Assembly: GCA_900618795.1 (NCBI GenBank)
Contig: UYJD01000001.1
Coordinates: 2,877,239 to 2,941,238, forward strand
Reading direction: 5' to 3'
Source: Cyanodermella asteris
Lineage: Eukaryota; Ascomycota; Lecanoromycetes; Ostropales; Stictidaceae
DNA: 64,000 bases
In this document: piece after piece, positions 57,146-64,000 of the stretch
Layout: the number at the start of each line of letters is the position of its first letter
Position numbering within the stretch: the first letter of the stretch is position 1
The notes under the pieces: model-generated
What the model saw: only the letters and a program-made list of their open reading frames with translations
The model's database searches: none
Told to the model about the DNA's origin: nothing
Made by a program: the position numbers and the translations under genes

Positions 57146-58375
57146 TCATTCTATCTCGTGCCACAGCTCCACCATGTCAAGCTTTAGATCAATACGAGAA
57201 GGCTCGATCTCTTTTCCATCAGCTCCGAGGCTGTTGGGAATGGTTATCAAGCTCGAGATAAGGTCGCTGGACAGCGTGAACCAAGTTACTGGGTTCGCTT
57301 TCCCGATCCGGACTGGTAGGGTGTCGGCTGCATAGACGGAAAGCTCGGGGAACAGGGAGATCGAATTCCTAACAGCGGTAATATAATCGCCTCAATCGCT
57401 TGGGAGTGCCGAAAGAAAGACGCCGAAAACGTGTCGCGAACTGTCCTTCTTCGAGGCGCCCGAAACCAGTAACAGAAAGCGTTTAGGTTGCGATCCGAGC
57501 TTCTTGAGAACGGCCGCTGGCTGATCATCAGCAGTCCATCTCTCTGAACATGTGTAGTCCGCTACCGCTCGCGCTGACAAGGCTACGGCGAGCTGATCAA
57601 GGCCTGAGACGGTTGCGATCTTGCTTGGCTTCGGCATTTCCTCAGACTCAACCTCGCCAGAGAGCTCAAAGGTAAGCTCATCGAGGACTTCAGCAAGGAG
57701 GCGGTAGAGAGGGTCAAAAATGTGAGACTGTACTACGTCAGCTGGATGTAGCAGAGGCGATTATGAGAAATTTTGCACACTGTCGTATTTTTGAAAGACA
57801 TTGTTGAAGCCAGCCAGTTGACTCCTGTATTTCCATGCGGTATAAACAATGATGCGAGACGGATCGCAGCTTCAGAATGCCCCCTTTCTACGTCAACACC
57901 ACTGCTGTCGTCATCTTCATCCCACTGCAATGCAAGCAGGATCCTGAACAGGCTTTCGAGCTTGTCCTTGGGCACAGCTGAATTCTGAAGCCGCAAGTCG
58001 GTCGTGTGCAACTGCTTTGCAATTGCTCGAAAGTCCTCACGAGGTACATCTCCATAAGCCGGGTTCCTTGCTGGCTGAGGAGAGTACAGCACATCCAGTA
58101 GATCGTGATAGAGCTGATCGCCGTCCTCGTCGCGATTGTTTGACGTGTACTCTAGCCAATAGTTATCGACACCGTCTATAGCGCTACCATGTACTTCTAC
58201 ATCCCACAAGCCGACCTCAGCACCTAGGTATAGCTCGGTCTGCTCAACGGCGAAACTACACATAAATACGTCACACAAGTCCGTTCAAGAAAGCTTTGCC
58301 AACCTTTAGAATGCCGCCTATATCATGCAAAACCTCACTCAAATCATAGTCCCATCGATTCGCGGGGACTTGCCC
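57146..58375 (-). pseudogene. Broken gene with a possible TLD-like C-terminal end
   Basis: A coding-like stretch with disruptions. A likely ATG at 58263 starts MCSFAVEQTELYLGAEVGLW; a 53-nt intron (57780-57728) in phase 0 keeps the frame to TGA at 57394-57392. After that TGA the same frame stays open for 81 more codons to a stop at 57146, ending RIDLKLDMVELWHEIE. The stop falls in PSD*GDYIT, as if a TGG Trp had mutated. Upstream, 58375-58279 reads WDYDLSEVLHDIGG and GKAFLNGL in a different frame, which suggests a frameshift near 58278. LLLVSGASKKDSS-RHVFGVFL and the final ELW resemble TLD domain features only weakly. I infer a decaying gene; the family is uncertain. Confidence 0.5.
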
Positions 58376-58416
58376 TCAACTTAATATGCCAATCTTTTCT
58401 CGGACCTTATTCAGGC

Positions 58417-61400
58417 CTACCCATCCACATTTGACCCGAGTCCCCATACCGTTCTGATCCTGTCCTTCCACTCGTCAATCTCGATGATTTCGCCCTGCTC
58501 ACGACTCCACTCGTAAGGTGCGATCTGTCGAGGAATGCACACCGAGCCTTTGGGTACACGCGCCCATTCGGCATCCGTCCATGGCGGAATGTGATACCAA
58601 GAGTGCGACTTGTGGCAAACCCACTTACCCAGATTATCGTTTTGCATCTTCTCATAGCAAGAGGGACAGAATTCAATATCGTCACAGACAGAACAGATCC
58701 AGAGGTCGTCACAATTGCTGAAGCTTTGGCCGCAGTCTCCGTCGCAGCGGAACAACTCACGTCCTTTGGGGCGTTCGTTAGTCAAGGTCGGTGCATCGCC
58801 TTCTGTGTCTGGCTCAGATTTGACGCCGTTCGACATTCCTACAGTTGCAGCTCCCTTAGATTCGATCAATGGTGCATGCACCATAGACCACGCTGCAATA
58901 GCATTCGCAAGGTCACCGACACTCGAAAAATGGGGCGCCAGCATAATGTAACCTTCCCAGTCGTTCGATTCATCGTCATCCTCCAGAAGCTCCAGTCCGC
59001 TTTCAATATTCTTGCGCAAAAGGTTTTTAGCTGCATCCACCTGACCAGTAACCGTAAATGCATGTGCAAGGATGGTTCGCACGGGGTTCCACTGGGGCAA
59101 GGTGAATTCAGACATTGCGTCCATGACATCTTTGATGTTTTGGAGCTCCGAAATAGGGGCAATCTTCAGCTGAGAGTAATGATAATTCGCTGCTGCAATA
59201 GCAGCGGTGTAAGCGAGCCAAAAGTGGTTTCCAGAGAGGCTCATAGCAACCTTCCAAGTCTCACCACCTTTGCGGAAACCATCGTGCTCGCGGTCCTTCA
59301 AAGCTTTTGCGTAGCCCTGAGTGATATGCAGAAGGGCCAGCTGAGGATCCACATCTTTTTGTTTTTGCTTGACCTTGATGGTGAGAATTTTGTGGGTTTG
59401 CTCCAGGCTTTCGATTATTTTGTCTAAACGACCGACGGCTTGCGATTGAATCACGACGAATGGCGGGCCGTGCCACTTCAGCAAAGCAAGGAGCCAGAGG
59501 AAAAATTCTGTCAAGTGCGTGACCTCAGTGCCGGTCAGTTCATTGCTGGTGCACGATCCAGTGAGCCGGTCAATGATCTCTAGTGCCTTGTCACTTTGCT
59601 TGTGTTTGTAGGTTGCTTCCAAAAGATCGAAATACGTTTCCCAATCGTGCGTATCTGCATCAACAAGATCCATGAAAGCCGCAATTGCTTGCTCTGGCCG
59701 TTTGGCTTCGTTATGCGTCTTCGCGATAGCCTTTTTGTTCTTCAGCGTCTCAGCGGCTCGCTCGGCTTCATCCTTGATTGAATTGCAGAGGTCAAGTGCT
59801 ATTTCTGTCTCCTTCATAGCCTCATCATACTTGCCACGGAGTCTATGAATCAGTGCGATTCTCCGGTGGATCCGAGCCGGGCAGCTGGAGTTTTCGAGTG
59901 CTGCGCTGAGTGTTTCAATTGCTTCATCGAAACAGTCTTGGAAGTAATAGGTCTGGGCAAGTCGCTCGAGAAAAGTTCCACTCCTCTCTGGCAATCCAAG
60001 GCTTTCTTGTACCCATGCGGCGGCCTGCGCGATGCGACTGGCCATTGGAGGAAGCTCCGGGTCGGAGGCTTCTTCTCCATCCTTGACGTCCTCAAATAGA
60101 GGCGGAGTAGTGGGTATGACAACGGCTGGTCCCACAGAATTCTGTCGGCTGGAAGGCAAAGGATCTGCGGCCAAGGTTGTTGTGTCTTGGCGAGCTTGCA
60201 AAGGAGTGTCCGATACCGGTTTCATGGTACTCCTCCGTGACAATCGTGCGGGTTCATCCGTGAGAACCGAAAACACTGCGCCCTCGATGCCTTTTTGGAT
60301 CTCTTTTTCGCCCTGGGCCTGCTCCTTTTGAGGTTCGATAGCAGCATCGTCGACTGTCTCTATTTTTGAGTCTGGGGCCGAATCTGTTACCTTCCACTCG
60401 CTCCACTCACCCCTCTGTTCCTGTTAGATGCCATCGTCCAAGAACGTTCAATTAGTGCGACAAACTCACCATAGTCAAGTATTGTTCAATCCATTCGTAG
60501 CCGACCACAAAAGATGACAACCAACCTTCCTTTACAACCTCCCAAGTCTCGTCCAACAACCAAGCGTCGCCAATTTGGCTCACCGGATAGTACAGACAAC
60601 CGCCGGTTCCATCACACTTCCTGAGAAGAGCCTTAACAGTTCCACGTTGTTCGGAGCGAAGTTTTAGCAGCCTCTTAGGGTTGAGCAAATCGTCCAGTGC
60701 AGCAATGTTATCCGAATCTCTCAGCCAGGAATAGGTGCTGACGTAAATGCCGTCTTGTAAGCACTCCTTCACAAACTTTGCCAAAAGATCTGTGTTGAGG
60801 AACTGTGCTAGCTTAGTGATGATCACATTAAGCTCTGGAAGCTCTGTAGCTGGCGAAATCGGACTACCTTTGATAATTTCGACAGCCCGACGCACATAAT
60901 CTGGTAACGACTGTCCGGCATGTACCTTCAAGGGGGCTGTCTCTTCCTTAGTATCCTCGTCGATAAGAACATCAAGGCATTGGTTGAGGAGCATGGAATA
61001 TGCATCAACCTTTTTGACTATGATTGAGCCCTTTGCTTCAATATGACCTCCGGCTGCAGAGAAGAAAGACTTGTCGTAGGCCAGCTTCTCGTGCAGATCC
61101 CAGAGGAACCTCCTCACGGCTTTAGCCTCTGTTTGGTGGATGGTGATTGTCAACGAAATCTTGGGTTTCCCGTCAGCGGTGGCAATAGATGTCTCGAATT
61201 CGTCACCCGGCTGAGTAATTCGAAGCCAGTCACGCATGTCATCATGGACCTGGATGGTCTTGTTGTCCTGCTTGAAGAGCTTGTTGTAAATGCGTCGCTT
61301 TTTGAGCTTTTGCGAAAACTTTAGGATAGTAGTGGATTCTTTACTAAGGGCAACAATTGCGTCGATTTGCTCAAGTGTGAATGACGACGCATTTGCGTAT

Positions 61401-63358
61401 ACACACCATACAAGTATGTTGTTGAGCTGCCTGATCTCCAGCGACCCAAGAGTATTCTCCAGATTGCTGAGCACCTGCTTACCCAGATTGTCTAGATCGT
61501 CAGTAGCGTCTGAGAGCATGAACTGCTTCAACTCTTCAACGTCGTGCATATTGTCATCGATGCGCTGATTGACGCTACGAATACGGTGCTCAATTGTCGA
61601 GTATTTTCCATCGCAAATCTTTAACAACTTTTTCTTGAACTCCACAAGCAGCTTTGGAAGGCTGTCGAATAACGAGGTCAGATTTTCCTCAGCGCGGATA
61701 CTGTCGTCAATGAACTTTTCAAGATCGTCGATGTTCCGTGGGTCGTCTGATCTCGCTTCGATGCTGGCCCAATCGCAAAAATGCAGGACAGATATCGACG
61801 CCTCTAAGAGCTTGAAATTGCACTCAATTGGGTTGACCGTCATCAGAATCCTGGGATGGTACTTCACCTCTTTATCCTGCCTGTCCCCAGTTGCACTGAG
61901 TGGGACCGCCTTATCAAGGTGCGCAAGATGCTGAATGAACTCTTCGCTGCCCTTAATTTGATCTAGACCGTCAAAAGCCATGACGAAGGCGGAGGTGCGC
62001 GGTGATTCAAGTTGCAAAGCACGCCAAAGGTCCTTGGGCGCCATTTTACAAAGCTCTGTGGTATCCTTTGGAGCGATCGCCTGTTGTAGATCCTGAGCGT
62101 ACTTGAGGTTGTTCTTCGCAAACATCCAAGCCATACAACTCAAAGCGTCAGTGATGGCCTTGGGCCCATCGATAGATTCGGCACGATCGGTAGTATCTCT
62201 GCGGTCTTCACGTTCGCCAAAGAAATAGTAGGCAACGGTGAGCTTTGCACCTGTGTCTTCATTCGTGCTCCAATCCTCGACGGCTCTCGACAGCACCAGG
62301 GTTTTGCCGGTATCCTTTTCACCAACCAGAGCAAGGATGGGGTATGCCGGCGACGGGGGCGACCACCATTCCTTGAAGGCTCTGTGCTCCTTGAGCCACG
62401 CTCCGGTGCCGGGACACATGGCCCGTACGTTGTCTGCAAGTTTTTCAGACTGTCTCTTCCATACGGGAGGATTGTCTGTCTCTTTACGTGCCTGTATCCC
62501 TAATTTCTTTGCCAAGTCTTGCAGACGAGTTTGGTGGACAGCTTCGCTATTCTTAGCAACGATAATTCTGTTAGTCTGCTCAGTGTAATTTGAGATGTTC
62601 CTGAGCTCGACCTCTTGTCGTGCAGCCTTTTCCAAAACCTGGCGGATGTCTGCTCGCGATTTCATCACTTCCTCAAGAGTGATTGTCCCTTTGATCGAAT
62701 CCTGTTCCTTGATTAGGCCCTCCAATTTCGTCAGCTCGGAGCGCACTCCACCGTCGTCCTCGGTGAACGCAACACGAAGGTCCACCATCGCGGTCTTAAA
62801 CCGGCCACGTGACATCTGTTTGTGCGCAAGGAGGCAGATCTTCACGAAGCAGGCCATCAATTTAGTAGTAGTGACAAGCATTTCCTCTGGTAGAGCCTGC
62901 TTCTGATCGTCCTGGACCCCTTTGTAAACTTCCTCAATGCGCTGCAACATCTTGAATCGCATCATTATGGCTTTGATGGAGATGAAAAGGCTCGTCAGGT
63001 CGGCATGGAATTTCTTCACCTTTGCAACACCGTCGATCAAGAAGTTGACGGCGTTGAAACACATGCCAGCAGGAGAGAACACTGTTGCCGCCGCTGTAGC
63101 TACTAATCCACCAACCAGTTGCAGCAGCTTCATGACATCGCGAACAGCACGGGCAGCCTTGTCTCTACTGGGATGCTCGGTACGAGGCGCATTGGCATTT
63201 TCCAATTTGCGTATTAGACTGTCGGAAGCATCAGAGAGTAGGCCTGTTCGGCCTAGTCCTTGGGTGATATCAACAGGGGGATCAGTCTTGTCCCAGAACT
63301 CCTGGCTCACGTCTTTCCATATGTCGTCGAGGTTCTTTGCTGTAGAGTTGGACGCCAT
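58417..63358 (-). CDS. Goodbye-NACHT-TPR-ZZ fungal STAND receptor
   Basis: Two exons, 63358-60470 and 60420-58417, joined in phase 0 over a 49-nt GTGAGT...AACAG intron, give 1630 residues. The N-terminus (LDDIWKDVSQEFW and following ~170 residues) looks like the fungal Goodbye domain. The nucleotide-binding part has a Walker A motif GEKDTGKT (346-353) and a Walker B-like FVMAFDGLDQI near residue 460. The second half has TPR-like repeats (YDEAMKETEIALDLCNSIKD; PEQAIAAFMDLVD) and a C-terminal ZZ-type zinc finger (CDGDCGQSF, ICSVCDDIEFCPSCYEKM, HKSHSWYHIPPW). This architecture is that of NLR-like fungal signal-transducing ATPases, which may trigger immune-like responses or cell death. The two halves look like separate genes unless the short intron is removed. 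Confidence 0.9.
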
Positions 63359-64000
63359 GTCGGGCTTTCAGAGGCTAGAGGCCGTATGTTTCTCGAACAA
63401 CGTGAAGCGCGATCTGGCGCCATCTTATATCCACCGGGGACCGACGAGGCTGAAGCCACGCCTCAAGGTGTGGGAGCCAATGCGGACGGCAGCCTGATGG
63501 CATTGTCAGGTCGGCTGGAGATCATCGTAATAGTCAACAATCACGAACGCCTCTGCGGGCTCTAGTCCAGAGATGGGCATAGCAGGGCGTCTCACAACGC
63601 ATCAGACGTATTGCTGCAGCAATGTTCACACGCCAGCTGACGCGGACAAGATAAGTATCGGGACGAGGCTGAAGCGATGTGGGACGCGCCACGCTATTAT
63701 GGCGCAAACGTTCCGCAACCATATCGGCGCGTGCTGACCCGGCTCGGTGAGGAACGACGACTATTTGCTGCGCGTCCATGCAATCGATTTAGGCAGGTCA
63801 AAGTGGTCGCGTGTCAGGCGGGCACCAGTCGCGTACTTACAATGCATGGGTGGCGATTGCGAGATGCCACACCTATTTGGGAGTCAAATTGATTCGAGCC
63901 TGTTAGGCTGATCCAGGAGACTATTCGGAGTTCGATGCTCTGCCAGACGAATTCCAACAACGACTCCATGCCCTATATCTAATGATTGGAACGACAAGGG
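63359..64000. other. Window end, no gene seen
   Basis: Contains the promoter of the STAND receptor and short frames only. A gene may begin beyond the edge. Confidence 0.45.

Noticed and set aside
58263-58417. Joining the broken gene to the STAND receptor as one transcript
   Set aside because: A GTAGGC donor and a TGTAG acceptor could be made to fit in phase, but the donor is weak, the receptor already ends in its usual ZZ-finger tail, and the downstream part still has a TGA.

Overview
This window is nuclear DNA of a filamentous ascomycete (Pezizomycotina). Three things show it: short introns of about 45-110 nt with fungal branch points (CTAAC/CTGAC type), intron-containing orthologues of standard ascomycete genes, and fungus-restricted families (HET, Goodbye-NACHT STAND receptor, UstYa-like, Dal5-type MFS). 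Dothideomycetes is my best guess, from overall feel only. A 25-base N run at 8668-8692 marks a scaffold gap.

Layout. 0-10.5 kb is gene-poor: a proline-rich repeat protein, a decayed BTB gene, a stomatin, a TLC-domain membrane protein, a gap flanked by palindromic repeats, and a cytochrome b561 protein. 12-30 kb holds housekeeping genes: eIF5B, a large MMS1_N/CPSF_A-superfamily protein, a TBC Rab-GAP, exocyst SEC5 and a glutathione S-transferase. 30.9-44 kb is dense and rich in mRNA-metabolism genes: UPF2, elongin A, THOC7 and PRP6, with an MFS transporter and tubulin cofactor A between them. 44.7-53 kb has a UstYa-like protein, an allantoate-type MFS permease, a fungal-specific disordered protein, an intron-containing tRNA-Glu(CTC) and a membrane-anchored monothiol glutaredoxin with a His-rich linker. 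53.8-63.4 kb looks accessory and related to fungal self/non-self recognition: a HET protein, a small-molecule kinase-like protein, a broken gene with a possible TLD-like end, and a 1630-residue Goodbye-NACHT-TPR-ZZ receptor.

Most gene models below are spliced. I inferred splice sites by eye and accepted them only where donor, acceptor, phase and family similarity agreed. Single-exon calls start at a real ATG. Several long open frames appear to begin at TTG or GTG, and I trimmed them. Eukaryotic genes here are not in operons. The main positional signals are two short divergent promoters (38607-39034 and 40719-41036), a tight convergent pair (HET and kinase, 31 nt between stop codons), and the grouping of RNA-processing genes.

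No CRISPR, rRNA or intact transposon was seen. The strongest leads are the NLR-like receptor region with its broken neighbour, the GC-AG intron in SEC5, the stop-free 108-nt intron in PRP6, and the His-rich glutaredoxin.
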